The notes: generated by a model not told the origin, from the letters alone. A stretch of 36,666 bases of DNA from Dehalococcoidia bacterium (GCA_030753265.1 JASMCQ010000112.1:1-36666), one strand, 5' to 3'; counted from the first letter of the stretch, positions 1-9,045 are shown. Program-made: numbers and translations.

Positions 1-814
1 GCGCAGAAAGGAGGTGAAGGCTCAAACGATCGATAGGCGAAGACTTCATAACCGGACCCTCAGGCAGCTCACCCAAGCTCTTCCACACCTCTGATCTCTC
101 GGGTCCCAAACTGTCCCATTTGTGCTGGTTGCCAACAGTCACGAGCCTTGTGGGGTCAAAGAAGTCAAAGATTCGCCTACCAAGGATTACGAAGCTGAGA
201 ATGGCACTTACACCGAGGATGGTAATGAGACCGAGGTCTAACACGTTTGGGGCGAATCCCAGCGAGTTTTTCGCCAGCACCAGAACCGCTAACGCCCCAA
301 GTAGCGCGACCAATTTGATGTAAAGGTCGCCAACTTTTTCGCGCACCAATAGAGCACGGACGTCAGTGGAGACCCGGGCATAAACGGTACTGGCAACGAT
401 GCTGACTGCTGTGAAGTAGAGTCCGAGGAATATTCCGGAAATCTGTGCTAGTGCCACGAGAATACTGGTGTAAGAGGATCCCCTCAATTGCAAGCCCAGT
501 CGTTCGTGAGCGGCGGAAAGACCTGGAACGAGTCCGCCTCGATTCAGAAGAAACGACTCGAGGACCTCCAGGCCAACAACCAAGGCGGTTGCAAGCAAAA
601 CTTGGCCGAAGACGGTCTGAAATATTTGAAGGAGCAGCAACGTGGATTCCTTGCGAGTCCGAAGCCAGGCAATTGCAGAATATTGGAGTTTCTGGGTCTG
701 GAATTCTTTGGCCCTCCATTGGCGTGTGACAGCCCAGTAGAACGCAGTCGCCTGCCATTCGTAGGTCCGCGGCCATTGCCTTCGAACCCATCGCCTCCAT
801 TTGCTAGAATTCAT
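1..814 (-). CDS. Multi-pass membrane protein of unknown function (C-terminus cut by window edge)
   Basis: An open frame runs on the minus strand from an ATG at 814 to the first base of the window without a stop, so at least 271 residues are present and the C-terminus is missing. The N-terminal 55 residues are rich in Arg, Trp and Gln and look cytoplasmic. Four hydrophobic segments follow, near residues 58-86, 108-138, 155-175 and 180-205. The second is followed by a conserved-looking stretch reading ASTVYARV and LLVREKVGDLYI. I recognise no catalytic motif. It resembles uncharacterised bacterial membrane proteins, possibly a channel-like or DUF2254-like family, but I cannot name it with confidence. 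The Shine-Dalgarno (ACGAGAG) is weak. It diverges from the CoA transferase at 1093. Confidence 0.7.
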   Translation of the reverse strand, partial: MNSSKWRRWVRRQWPRTYEWQATAFYWAVTRQWRAKEFQTQKLQYSAIAWLRTRKESTLLLLQIFQTVFGQVLLATALVVGLEVLESFLLNRGGLVPGLSAAHERLGLQLRGSSYTSILVALAQISGIFLGLYFTAVSIVASTVYARVSTDVRALLVREKVGDLYIKLVALLGALAVLVLAKNSLGFAPNVLDLGLITILGVSAILSFVILGRRIFDFFDPTRLVTVGNQHKWDSLGPERSEVWKSLGELPEGPVMKSSPIDRLSLHLLSA

Positions 815-1092
815 CTCTCGTGTGCCACACGTTGAATCTTTTCACTGATGGGTCGCCGGTTAGTCCTGAATATCTCGATAATAACATCTTGAAGAGCATA
901 ATCCATGTAGGGCCTCTAATGTAGATAATGTCCCTCGGCCTGACTGTCCACCACCACCGCCCCCCAGGCTGCCCAGCCCCCCCGCCGGTTGACGCCAACC
1001 CTCACTCCTACTACCATTCCCCTCGTCGACAATCGTTCCCAGGGGGCGCCCCGGCGGTTTGCGATAGGGTATATCAGCCAAGGAGGAGAGAC
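815..1092. other. Divergent intergenic region, no gene
   Basis: About 280 bases lie between the divergent membrane-protein and CoA-transferase genes. The first half is AT-richer, including GATAAT near 878, and probably holds promoters for both directions, but I find no convincing -35/-10 pair. The second half is C-rich. An in-frame upstream extension of the CoA transferase to 928 is open, but it lacks a ribosome binding site and family similarity. Confidence 0.4.
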
Positions 1093-2298
1093 ATGCCAAC
1101 GCCATTGGAGGGAATTCGAATTCTGGAACTGACGCGCCAGGGGCCCGGGGCCTTCTGCAGCAGGCTACTGGCGGACATGGGGGCCGAGGTAATCAAGATT
1201 GACGCACCCGCGGACCCCAAACGGGGGACGCCGGGAAGTAGCAAGGAACAGAGAGTCCGGCGGCAGACCCTGGACCGCAACAAGAAGAGCATCGTCCTGG
1301 ACCTGAGCCAACCTTCCAGCCAGGAGGTGTTACACAAGATCGCTGCCACCTGCGACGTAATAGTCGAGGGCTACCGGCCCGGCGTCGCCAAGCGCCTGCG
1401 CGTCGACTATGAGACGATCCAGGCCATCAACCCCCGATTGGTCTACTGCTCGCTCAGCGGATACGGCCAAACGGGGCCGTACGCGGAACTGCCGGGCCAC
1501 GACATCAACTACATGGCCATGTCCGGCGTCCTGGACGTGTTGGGCATGAGAGGCGGGCCGCCCATGGAGCCGCTCAACCTCATCGCCGACCTTTCGTCGG
1601 CGTCGCTGCACGGAGTCATCGGCATCGTCACGGCGTTGCTGGCCCGGCAAACCACCGGCGAGGGCCAGCACCTGGACGTGTCCTACGTCTACGGCGTGAC
1701 CAGCATCATGAGCGGGTCCGCCGCCCTTTCCGGCCACATGCTGTACGGCGTGGGCCCCAAACGGGGCGAGTCTTCCTCTTCCGGCTCGTATCCCTATTAC
1801 AGCGCCTACGAGACCAAGGACGGGAAATGGTTCACCCTCGGGTGCATCGAGCACCACTTCTGGGAGAACTTCTGCCGGGTGATCGGCCGGGAGGACCTCC
1901 TGCCCTGGAAGCGAGAGGCCAAACACCAGACCGAGCCTCCCACCGAAGAGTGGGACGCGGTACACCGGGAGGTGGAGGGGATCATGCGCACGCGCACCAG
2001 GGACGAATGGTGGGAGCTTTTGAAGGACCACAACATCTGCATCGGCAAGGTGTACACGATCGACGAGGCGCTGAACGACCTTCAAATTCAGCACCGGGGA
2101 ATGGTGGTCGAGATCGACGACCCGGAGCTGGGCAAGATCCGCCAGGTCGGGGTCCCCATCGGCTTCTCGAAGACGCCGGGCCGGGCCAAGTTCGACCCGG
2201 CTCCACTGGTCGGCGCGGACACCGACGCCATCCTGGAGGGGCTGGGCTACGGCAAGGACGACATAAAAAGCATGAGAGAGGGACGTGCCGTGGCCTAG
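1093..2298 (+). CDS. CaiB/BaiF family CoA transferase, alpha-methylacyl-CoA racemase-like
   Basis: This 401-residue protein belongs to the class III CoA-transferase fold (PF02515), soluble enzymes that move CoA between carboxylates or epimerise 2-methylacyl-CoA. The start at 1093 is set by AAGGAGGAGAG just upstream and by the usual family N-terminus (PLEGIRILELTRQGPGAF). GHDINY (His136-Asp137) and NLIAD (Asp166) match the catalytic His/Asp and distal Asp of alpha-methylacyl-CoA racemases, and NPRLVYCSLSGYGQTGPY is the typical preceding segment. It therefore looks more racemase-like than formyl-CoA-transferase-like. The enoyl-CoA hydratase at 2446 follows on the same strand, but a terminator-like hairpin lies between them. 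Substrate is unknown. Family assignment is firm; the racemase versus transferase choice is inference. Confidence 0.9.
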   Translation: MPTPLEGIRILELTRQGPGAFCSRLLADMGAEVIKIDAPADPKRGTPGSSKEQRVRRQTLDRNKKSIVLDLSQPSSQEVLHKIAATCDVIVEGYRPGVAKRLRVDYETIQAINPRLVYCSLSGYGQTGPYAELPGHDINYMAMSGVLDVLGMRGGPPMEPLNLIADLSSASLHGVIGIVTALLARQTTGEGQHLDVSYVYGVTSIMSGSAALSGHMLYGVGPKRGESSSSGSYPYYSAYETKDGKWFTLGCIEHHFWENFCRVIGREDLLPWKREAKHQTEPPTEEWDAVHREVEGIMRTRTRDEWWELLKDHNICIGKVYTIDEALNDLQIQHRGMVVEIDDPELGKIRQVGVPIGFSKTPGRAKFDPAPLVGADTDAILEGLGYGKDDIKSMREGRAVA

Positions 2299-2365
2299 GA
2301 GCGCGGCACTTCGGATATCCCAACCCGGGTCAGGTGAGTCCTCAAACCAGGGGCGATACCCCTTG

Positions 2366-2407
2366 CCTCAATCCTCCCCCTTAACGGGAAAGGATTGAGG
2401 TTATTTT
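2366..2407 (+). terminator. Intrinsic terminator after the CoA transferase
   Basis: A perfect 10-bp inverted repeat (CCTCAATCCT at 2366-2375 and AGGATTGAGG at 2391-2400) encloses a 15-base loop and is followed directly by TTATTTT. The position, 68 bases after the stop codon at 2298, fits a Rho-independent terminator. It may separate the CoA transferase from the hydratase at 2446. Confidence 0.7.
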
Positions 2408-2445
2408 GGACTTCCTGATTCAATGAACGCTTAAAGGAGCAGTTA

Positions 2446-3228
2446 ATGACCACCGAAAAAGCCCCGGTGAGATTCGAGAAACGGGGACAGATCGCCTACA
2501 TAACCCTGGACCGGCCCCACGTGCTGAACGCCATAAGCACCGGCCTGAAGACATGCTTGCAAGAAATCCTGCTCGAGTTCCGAGACGACAATGAACTCCT
2601 GGTCGCCATAGTCTCCGGCGAGGGTGGCCGGGCCTTCTCCGCCGGGGCTGACCTGAAAGAGCGGAACGTGGCGGAGCAGGGCGGCACCGTCCATAATTTC
2701 CCCATCTGGCCCTTCCGCAGCATCAACCTGTGGAAGCCGGTCATCGCCGCCATCGACGGATACTGCCTGGGTGGAGGACTGGAGCTGGCCCTTCAGTGCG
2801 ACATACGCATCGCCACCCAGAAGTCGGCCCTTGGACTGCCGGAGCCCCGGAACGCCGGAGGGCTGGCCAATTTTGGCCTCCTCTACCTGTCACGGACCAT
2901 CGCCCTGGGCGAGGCTCTCTACATCCAACTGACCGGCACCCATATCGACGCGGACCGAGCCTACCGCATCGGCCTGATCCAGAGCGTGGTGCCCGACCGT
3001 GACGCCCTTTTCGAGGAGGCAGACCGGATCGCCCAGGAGATTCTGCTCTGCTCGCCCCTGGCCATACAGTACATCAAGCAGGCCGTCTCGCAGACCCGTG
3101 ACCTGCCCCTGGAATTCGCCGCCAAGCTCGCGGAGCCCCTTCAAGAAGCGATTCTCCGCACCGAAGACCGGAAGGAAGCGGCCGGGGCATTCGTGGAAAA
3201 ACGCCGGCCCGTGTGGAAGATGCGATAG
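2446..3228 (+). CDS. Enoyl-CoA hydratase/isomerase (crotonase) family protein
   Basis: A 260-residue crotonase-fold protein acting on acyl-CoA thioesters. The two oxyanion-hole segments are clear: AFSAGADLKE near residues 63-72 and CLGGGLELALQCD near 106-118. GLPEPRNAG carries the first catalytic Glu (rat ECH Glu144 equivalent). The second catalytic Glu position (ECH Glu164), just before LTGT, is Tyr, so it may be a dehydratase of the carnitinyl-CoA type, an isomerase or a hydrolase rather than a standard hydratase. The ATG at 2446 follows AAAGGAG at a good spacing. It is preceded by the racemase-like CoA transferase, and the two may act on the same acyl-CoA. Length is normal for the family. 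Confidence 0.9.
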   Translation: MTTEKAPVRFEKRGQIAYITLDRPHVLNAISTGLKTCLQEILLEFRDDNELLVAIVSGEGGRAFSAGADLKERNVAEQGGTVHNFPIWPFRSINLWKPVIAAIDGYCLGGGLELALQCDIRIATQKSALGLPEPRNAGGLANFGLLYLSRTIALGEALYIQLTGTHIDADRAYRIGLIQSVVPDRDALFEEADRIAQEILLCSPLAIQYIKQAVSQTRDLPLEFAAKLAEPLQEAILRTEDRKEAAGAFVEKRRPVWKMR

Positions 3229-3245
3229 TCCGGAGTCTCGCAAAT

Positions 3246-3312
3246 GGCTTGATACCCGGCCCGTAGACCGGTGAAGCCCCTCCGTCATCCCGGCGAAGGC
3301 CGGGATCCAGCC
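3246..3312 (+). repeat. REP-like palindromic repeat, family 1 (copy 1)
   Basis: GGCTTGATACCC, a short variable part, then CCGTCATCCCGGCGAAGG and its continuation into GGGATCCAG. The core CCCGGCGAAGGCCGGG is palindromic. The same arrangement occurs at 14326-14370 (reverse), 26271-26408, 34356-34458 and 34505-34588. Confidence 0.75.
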
Positions 3313-3380
3313 ATCGCCAACACCCTACGCCTGTCGCAGAATAGAACGGACCAAGACCAACCCAGATTGAGAGGTATCGC

Positions 3381-3884
3381 ATGCCCCATGAACCGCCCCA
3401 CGACCCCTTGTCCGATTGGTACTCCAACACCATCTGGGGAAATCGGGTCGATGAGGACAACGCCCTATTTGAAATCATGAGCCTACAAGTGTTCCAGGCC
3501 GGTCTGAACTGGAAGATGGTCCTGGACAAAAGAGACGGCTTCCGGGCGGCCTTCGCCGACTGGGACATCGACGCTGTTGCCGCCATGGGGCCGGAGGTTA
3601 TCGAGGCCCTGATGCATGACGCCGGCATCATCCGGAACCGGCTGAAGATTCAGGCTACTGTTAAGAACGCCCGCACCATCCGGGACCTGCAGGCCAAACA
3701 CGGCCGCTTCTGCACCTGGTTCTACGACATACTTCCGGGGAGTACCTATCCGAACCTGAGGAAAGAACTCAAGAGCACCTTCAGTTTCATGGGCCCCGAG
3801 ATATCCCGCATGTGGCTGATGGCCTGCGGCCGGATCACCAGAGAGGAAGGAGACAAGTATTGCCCGAAGGGGATGGAACACTAG
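3381..3884 (+). CDS. DNA-3-methyladenine glycosylase I (Tag)-like protein, key Glu replaced
   Basis: The 167 residues align along PF03352 (Tag, a base-excision glycosylase that removes 3-methyladenine). Visible landmarks are W-Y-x4-W-G, LFEIMSLQVFQAGLNW, ILDKR-type VLDKRDGFRAAF, and HDAGIIRNRLKIQA followed by NARTI. Escherichia coli Tag has Glu38 in LEGQQAGLSW; here that position is Gln36 (LQVFQAGLNW), while the Trp (W44) is kept. The N-terminal zinc-ligand Cys and His are also not evident, although a Cys-rich tail GDKYCPKGMEH exists. It may have altered base specificity or be inactive. The start ATG at 3381 follows GAGAGG. The glycyl-radical activase begins 102 bases downstream on the same strand. 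Confidence 0.8.
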   Translation: MPHEPPHDPLSDWYSNTIWGNRVDEDNALFEIMSLQVFQAGLNWKMVLDKRDGFRAAFADWDIDAVAAMGPEVIEALMHDAGIIRNRLKIQATVKNARTIRDLQAKHGRFCTWFYDILPGSTYPNLRKELKSTFSFMGPEISRMWLMACGRITREEGDKYCPKGMEH

Positions 3885-3986
3885 CCAAAAGCGTGCAAAG
3901 CTTGGATTACCCGTGGTACAAGAACGGGACCGCACCGAAGCCATCGGGTACACTAGTTACAAATCCCGATCACATTCGGAGAAACT

Positions 3987-4946
3987 ATGTCCGTCCCTGA
4001 GAGGAGCGTCGCCTCCCGCAGCGCCGACCTGACAATCCAAGGGCTGCTGCTCGACGTCGACAAATTCGCCTCCCACGACGGCCCCGGAATACGCACCGCC
4101 GTATTCCTGAAGGGCTGCCCGCTGGCCTGCGTGTGGTGTCATAGCCCCGAGTCCCAGCTCAATCATCCCGATATCCTGTACCAGGTCCAGCGGTGTACCG
4201 GCTGCTGGCTGTGCCTGGAGGTCTGCCCGGAAGGTGCGCTGACCAGCGGCAGGCACGGAGGACAGGAAGCGGCGGTCCTGGACCGTAGCAGATGTACCGC
4301 GTGCGGAAAGTGCGTGGAGGTGTGCTACCCCGGCGCCCTCAGGTTGGCGGGCACGCCGATCACAGTCGGCGAACTGGCGTTGGAGGTCGAGCGGGACCTC
4401 CCTTACTTCCGAAGCTCGGGGGGCGGGGTCACGCTGAGCGGCGGTGAGCCCGCAAGGCAGCCGGAGTTCTCCTATAACTTTCTGCTGGCCTGCAAGGAGC
4501 GTGGCATCCACACCGCGCTGGAGACCACCGGCTACGCCCGCTGGGAGGCGATGGCGGAACTGGCAAGCGTCGCCGACCTGCTTCTGTACGATTTGAAGTT
4601 CATCGACTCCGCCTCCCACCGTCGCCACGCCGGGGTGCCCAACGACCTGATTCTGCGAAACCTGGAGCAGCTTGCCGCTTCGGGCCACGAGATTCAAATC
4701 CGGGTGCCGTGCATCCCCGGCATAAACGACGGCAAGGAGCAAATCCGGTCCATCGCCAGATTTGGCGCCGGAATCGGCGTCGACAGGATCGTGCTCTTGC
4801 CCTACAATGGCGCTGCAGGGGCCAAGTATGAGTGGATCGGCCGCTCCTACTCGCTCCGGGCCAAAGAGACTCAGACCGGGGAACACATGGCCTCCCTGGC
4901 GGACCTGTGCCGCCGGGAGGGACTCCAGGTCCAGGTAGGCGGATAG
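3987..4946 (+). CDS. Glycyl-radical enzyme activating protein (radical SAM)
   Basis: This 319-residue protein would install the glycyl radical on the adjacent enzyme by reductive cleavage of S-adenosylmethionine. The radical-SAM cluster is CPLACVWC (Cys44, Cys48, Cys51). Two ferredoxin-type 4Fe-4S motifs follow: Cys70/73/76/80 (CTGCWLCLEVCP) and Cys103/106/109/113 (CTACGKCVEVC). This layout is typical of activases for glycerol dehydratase, choline lyase and 4-hydroxyphenylacetate decarboxylase rather than pyruvate formate-lyase itself. TLSGGEP (SAM binding) and the N-terminal segment SHDGPGIRTAVFLKGCP are both present. ATG at 3987 has GGAGAAA upstream. The glycyl radical enzyme starts 82 bases downstream on the same strand, so an operon is likely. 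Confidence 0.93.
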   Translation: MSVPERSVASRSADLTIQGLLLDVDKFASHDGPGIRTAVFLKGCPLACVWCHSPESQLNHPDILYQVQRCTGCWLCLEVCPEGALTSGRHGGQEAAVLDRSRCTACGKCVEVCYPGALRLAGTPITVGELALEVERDLPYFRSSGGGVTLSGGEPARQPEFSYNFLLACKERGIHTALETTGYARWEAMAELASVADLLLYDLKFIDSASHRRHAGVPNDLILRNLEQLAASGHEIQIRVPCIPGINDGKEQIRSIARFGAGIGVDRIVLLPYNGAAGAKYEWIGRSYSLRAKETQTGEHMASLADLCRREGLQVQVGG

Positions 4947-5028
4947 CCGGCCTAGCGGCCGTAACGACCATTTACCAGTGGCTTTTTGATGGAAACAGAC
5001 CCGCTCGTTACAGAAGGAGACCGTCGTA

Positions 5029-7488
5029 ATGGCAACTACATCGGTTAGGGATGCCCGGAAGACAGACCGGACGCTGATGGCGATGGACGCCGGACTTCGC
5101 TCGCGGGGCAGCAAGGCCGGCCGGCTCTTGGCCGTGGTCCAAGAGCGGATGACCCGCAAGCAGATCAGCTGGGGGTCCGGCCTCTCTATCATCGATGACT
5201 CCACCGCGCATCTGCCCCTGGAAGTGCGCCGCGCCAAAGCATTCGAGATGGCGCTCCGGCGAATGCCCATCACCATCGAAGAAGATGACCTGATCGTCGG
5301 CAACACCGTACTGGACGGCATCATCGTCCGGACACAGATGCCCAGCTACGCGACCGAAGAAGAACACGACAGGGCCGGCGCCGAGGGCTCGCGGATCTCC
5401 GCCCAGCTCGGGCACAAGACGCCCTACTACTACGAAGTGCTGGACCAAGGACTCTCCGGGATCATTGCCGGAATCGACCGCAAGGCCGCCGATGTGGCCG
5501 GCCGTCCCCAGTCGGCGGAGCGCGACGAGACGCTGACCTGGCTCGAGGCGATGCGCCTGCAAAGTGGCGCGGTCGTCGCCATGGCCCATCGATACGCCGA
5601 TCTGGCCGAGGAGCTTTCCACCGGCGCCGGGACCCCCGAGCGAAGTGCCGAGCTTCGCAAGATCGCCGAGGTCTGCCGCTGGGTTCCCGAACACTCCGCC
5701 CGCACGTTCCATGAGGCGGTCCAATCCTTCTGGTTCATCCACTACGCGTTCTTTTCCACCCAGACCAACATCTCCTGTGGCCGCATGGACCAGTTCCTCC
5801 ACGGGGCGTTGGAGAGAGACCTGGACGCGGGGACGATCACCCTCGACGAGGCCCAAGAACTCATGGACTGCCTCTGGCTGCGGTTCAACGACCGGGCCCA
5901 GATTTGCCGCGAGAACTTCTACGTCGACCAAACCGATGGTGACCCAGATACCGGCGGGTACAACGGAGCAAAGCTGTCGAGCCCGTTAACCGGGTCCTCC
6001 GACAAGGCGGCCGGCCTGGTAGTGGACAAGGGCCCGACGAAATACCTGGTCGGCCACCGGCAGCGGTTCCGCTACGCCACCGACGCGGCCGACGCGATCA
6101 ACCACTTCGGCCAGAACATCCTCCTGAGCGGCATCCGGCCCGATGGGTCAGACGGCACCAACGAGATCACCCATCTGTGCCTGAACGCCCTCGAAAAGTT
6201 CGCCTTCACCAGCCCGGTCGTCACCGTGCGGCTGCACCAGGGCTCGCCGGGCAAGCTGGTCACCAGGGTGGCGGAGGTCTTGAAGAGCGGCGGCGGCATG
6301 CCCTTCGTCAACAACGACGACACCATCATTCAGGCATATATCGACCTGGGAGTGCCCCGGGAGGACGCCCGCGGCTACGCCAACTCCAACTGCTGGGAGA
6401 CCATGATCGAGGGCAAGTCCGATCAGGAGCTGATTCGCGGGATTAACTTCCTGCTCTTCGTTGAGATGGCTCTGAACCGGGGAAATTCCAGCGTTCACGG
6501 CCAGTTGGGGCCGGACACCGGCGACCCCCGGGATTTCAAGGGCTTTTCAGAGCTGATGGGCGCCTGGAAGAACCAGTTGGACACCCAGTTGGGTTTGGGC
6601 ATCGACTACATCGGCGGCGCTATCGAGAACGGTACGCTGGAGCACAGCAACCACGGAAAGTACAGCTCCAATCCGTTCCTATCGGCACTCACCCTCGATT
6701 GCCTGGAGAACGAGAAAGACGTCATCCGGGGCGGCCCCCGCTACACCATCTGGCACGTCATGGGCGAAGCCGTCGCCAACGCGATAGACGCCATGGCCGC
6801 CATCAAGAAGCTGGTGTTCGAGGACCAGAGCGTCACTATGGACGAACTGATGGCCGCCACGGCCGCCGACTGGGATGGTTATGAGAACCTGCGCCGGCGC
6901 CTGATTGCCCGCGCCCCCAAGTTCGCCAACGACAACGGCGACGCGGACAGCATCGGCGTGGAGATGATGGACTACTTCGTGGAACGGACCCGGCAGCATG
7001 CGGCGCGGTATCCCGAGTTGATCTTCCCGCCCGCAGTGGGCACCTTCTCCTGGTACGCCATGATCGGCAAGGAGGTGGGGGCCACGCCGGACGGCCGTCA
7101 CCACGGAGAGGTGATAGCGTCCAACTTTTCTCCCGTTTGCGGAACGGACGTTTCCGGGCCCACCTCGGCAATCAATTCCTACCTGAAGATGCGCGTCGCG
7201 GACCTGGCGACCGGCGCACCCCTGGACCTGCGCCTGTCGTCCAACAGCCTGACGGGTGAAGCCGGCACCCAACGTCTGGCCGGACTGATCAAGGCGTTCG
7301 TCGACATGGGCGGCAACATGCTCACCCTGACCGTGACCGACGTTGAAGAGCTGAAACAGGCCATGAAAGAGCCGGAGAAGTACCGGCACCTGCGAGTTCG
7401 CATGGGGGGCTGGTCCGCCTACTTCGTGATGCTGAGCGAAGAGCAGCAGCTTCATCACATAAAAAGGGTGGAGCACGGCCTGGGCTGA
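5029..7488 (+). CDS. Glycyl radical enzyme, PFL-like, substrate unknown
   Basis: An 819-residue oxygen-sensitive radical enzyme with an N-terminal PFL domain and a C-terminal glycine-radical domain, the usual length for non-PFL members. The radical loop reads RVRMGGWSAYF, with the radical glycine most likely Gly794. The thiyl cysteine is most likely Cys455 in ANSNCWETMIEG; the Glu two residues later matches the general-base Glu of the GCVE signature in dehydratases and lyases. The NCW context differs from the GCV of diol dehydratase, choline lyase and hydroxyproline dehydratase, so I cannot assign the reaction. No microcompartment genes are nearby. AAGGAG precedes the ATG at 5029. The activase upstream is the obvious partner. 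Its presence implies at least transient anoxic metabolism. Confidence 0.93.
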   Translation: MATTSVRDARKTDRTLMAMDAGLRSRGSKAGRLLAVVQERMTRKQISWGSGLSIIDDSTAHLPLEVRRAKAFEMALRRMPITIEEDDLIVGNTVLDGIIVRTQMPSYATEEEHDRAGAEGSRISAQLGHKTPYYYEVLDQGLSGIIAGIDRKAADVAGRPQSAERDETLTWLEAMRLQSGAVVAMAHRYADLAEELSTGAGTPERSAELRKIAEVCRWVPEHSARTFHEAVQSFWFIHYAFFSTQTNISCGRMDQFLHGALERDLDAGTITLDEAQELMDCLWLRFNDRAQICRENFYVDQTDGDPDTGGYNGAKLSSPLTGSSDKAAGLVVDKGPTKYLVGHRQRFRYATDAADAINHFGQNILLSGIRPDGSDGTNEITHLCLNALEKFAFTSPVVTVRLHQGSPGKLVTRVAEVLKSGGGMPFVNNDDTIIQAYIDLGVPREDARGYANSNCWETMIEGKSDQELIRGINFLLFVEMALNRGNSSVHGQLGPDTGDPRDFKGFSELMGAWKNQLDTQLGLGIDYIGGAIENGTLEHSNHGKYSSNPFLSALTLDCLENEKDVIRGGPRYTIWHVMGEAVANAIDAMAAIKKLVFEDQSVTMDELMAATAADWDGYENLRRRLIARAPKFANDNGDADSIGVEMMDYFVERTRQHAARYPELIFPPAVGTFSWYAMIGKEVGATPDGRHHGEVIASNFSPVCGTDVSGPTSAINSYLKMRVADLATGAPLDLRLSSNSLTGEAGTQRLAGLIKAFVDMGGNMLTLTVTDVEELKQAMKEPEKYRHLRVRMGGWSAYFVMLSEEQQLHHIKRVEHGLG

Positions 7489-7830
7489 GCGCGCGGCTCC
7501 CGGGCACCGGCCCGGCCGTATCCAGTATAAGGTTCGGAACCAGGGCGGTGGGGACGGGGCAAGCCCCGGTTCCGCCCCCGCCAGGCCAACCTACAGGGCG
7601 GTGCCCATTCCGCGATTCTGGCGGAGCCCACTTTTGATTTACCCTACTACGGAAGTACCTCTCTCGGGCCATGTCCAGGCCCATCCACAACCGCGCCCGG
7701 AGTTGGGGGCGGCTCGGGATGATCCACGATGCGCTTCTTCAGCCCGGCGGCCGGCGCCCCGATGGACCGGTGGCCGCCGCCCAATTTCCTGACGGGTGAA
7801 GTGGGAGCGCAACCGCCACGCCGGCCCAAG
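7489..7830. other. Intergenic region between convergent genes, no gene
   Basis: About 340 bases separate the convergent glycyl radical enzyme and MFS genes. I see GC-rich short palindromes (for example GGGGCAAGCCCC near 7557) but no T-tract terminator, RNA gene or credible coding frame. Confidence 0.4.
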
Positions 7831-9045
7831 CTACAGGCGACGCAACCGGGGCAGCAGCACCCCTAGAGTCAGGGCCAGAACCGCCAGCGTAACACCGTTG
7901 ACCAGCAGGGCTATCCGGGCGTTGGTGGCCTCCGCCAGATAGCCAATCTGCAAATGGCCCACCGGGGCGGTGCCGATTCCCACGATCCAGGAGCCCATCG
8001 CCCGGCCTCGTTGCTCGTTGGAAACGCTGAGCTGGAGCAAACTCTGGTGGAGCACGTCCGCTATCGAAGCCATCGCATTGGCAAACGCGACAAACAGCAG
8101 GGCAACCCAGAAACTGAAGGCTTGGCCCAAAAGCACCTGGCCGGCTCCGAATAGGGCCACGGCCGACAGCAACAGCACGCCCCGGCGGCGGACCTCTCCC
8201 AGCGCAGCCAGGGCCACAACCCCGATGGCGCCGCCGCCAAATCGAAAGGCGGTGAGCACTCCCAGTCCCACGGCACTCACCTGCAACACATCCTTGGCCA
8301 GAATCGGCAGCATAACCTGATGGGAAAACCCGAAGATTTCGGTTGCGGCCGTCGAAACCATCAAGCTCAACATGACCCGGTTGGTCCTGAGTGCCCTGAA
8401 ATAGTTGAGGACATTCTCACCTATGGGTTCGCGCTCCAGGGGAGCCGAGCTGCCGGCGGTACGCAGTGTGTAAAGAACCCACGCCCCGATCCCGTATCCC
8501 AAGCTCATGGCCAAGAAAGGACCGCCGGCCCCCTGCCAGTAGATGAGGGCCCCAGCCAGCAATGCGCCGATTACCTGGCCTACCCGCTGACCCAAGCTGA
8601 TCAGGGAGATGGCGTTTATCGCTCCACTGGCTCCCACCACGTCGTACACATAGACCTGCCGGGCCGTCATGTAGAAAGCCTGAAAGGTTCCCAGCGAGAA
8701 GGTGAACAGCATCAGTTGCCAAATGGCCAAATTCCCGGTGGTCAATAAGAGACCTGCCCCCAGGGAGGCCAGCCCCATGCCCCACACCGCGACGCGCATC
8801 AATGTACGCCGGTCTACCCGGTCGGTTACGGAGCCGGCAATGAGACCAACGAGCAAGTTGGGCGCCGCGCGAGCCGCGAATATCGCCCCTACCATCCCGC
8901 TGGAGCCCGTCAAATCAAACACCAGCCAGCCAAGGACGACGTGCTGCATCCCTTGCCCAAGCTGGTTGGATACCGTGGAAATCCACAGCATCCGAATATC
9001 GTGAAATTGAAAGGCCGTCAACAGTTGACGGACGGGCGAACGCAT
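7831..9045 (-). CDS. MFS transporter (MFS_3 / EntS-like efflux type)
   Basis: A 404-residue polytopic inner-membrane protein with about twelve hydrophobic helices. The N-terminal half reads FQFHDIRMLWIST, then GLIAGSVTDRVDRRTLM, the loop 2-3 signature of the major facilitator superfamily. Overall sequence style (F-R-x-L-W, GLGVLTAFRFGGGAIG in the second half) fits the enterobactin-exporter-like MFS_3 group (PF05977), usually proton-driven efflux of small molecules. Start ATG at 9045 follows GAGAGTATG-type sequence with a weak ribosome binding site. Substrate cannot be told from sequence. It is followed on the opposite strand by nothing closely linked and lies downstream of the pncC-like gene. 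Confidence 0.88.
   Translation of the reverse strand: MRSPVRQLLTAFQFHDIRMLWISTVSNQLGQGMQHVVLGWLVFDLTGSSGMVGAIFAARAAPNLLVGLIAGSVTDRVDRRTLMRVAVWGMGLASLGAGLLLTTGNLAIWQLMLFTFSLGTFQAFYMTARQVYVYDVVGASGAINAISLISLGQRVGQVIGALLAGALIYWQGAGGPFLAMSLGYGIGAWVLYTLRTAGSSAPLEREPIGENVLNYFRALRTNRVMLSLMVSTAATEIFGFSHQVMLPILAKDVLQVSAVGLGVLTAFRFGGGAIGVVALAALGEVRRRGVLLLSAVALFGAGQVLLGQAFSFWVALLFVAFANAMASIADVLHQSLLQLSVSNEQRGRAMGSWIVGIGTAPVGHLQIGYLAEATNARIALLVNGVTLAVLALTLGVLLPRLRRL

Noticed and set aside
928..1092. N-terminal extension of the first CoA transferase
   Set aside because: The added residues are Pro/His-rich without family similarity, and AAGGAGGAGAG directly precedes ATG 1093.
3957..5324. A 455-residue open frame on the minus strand
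   Set aside because: Antisense to the activase and the start of the glycyl radical enzyme, both of which have complete motifs.
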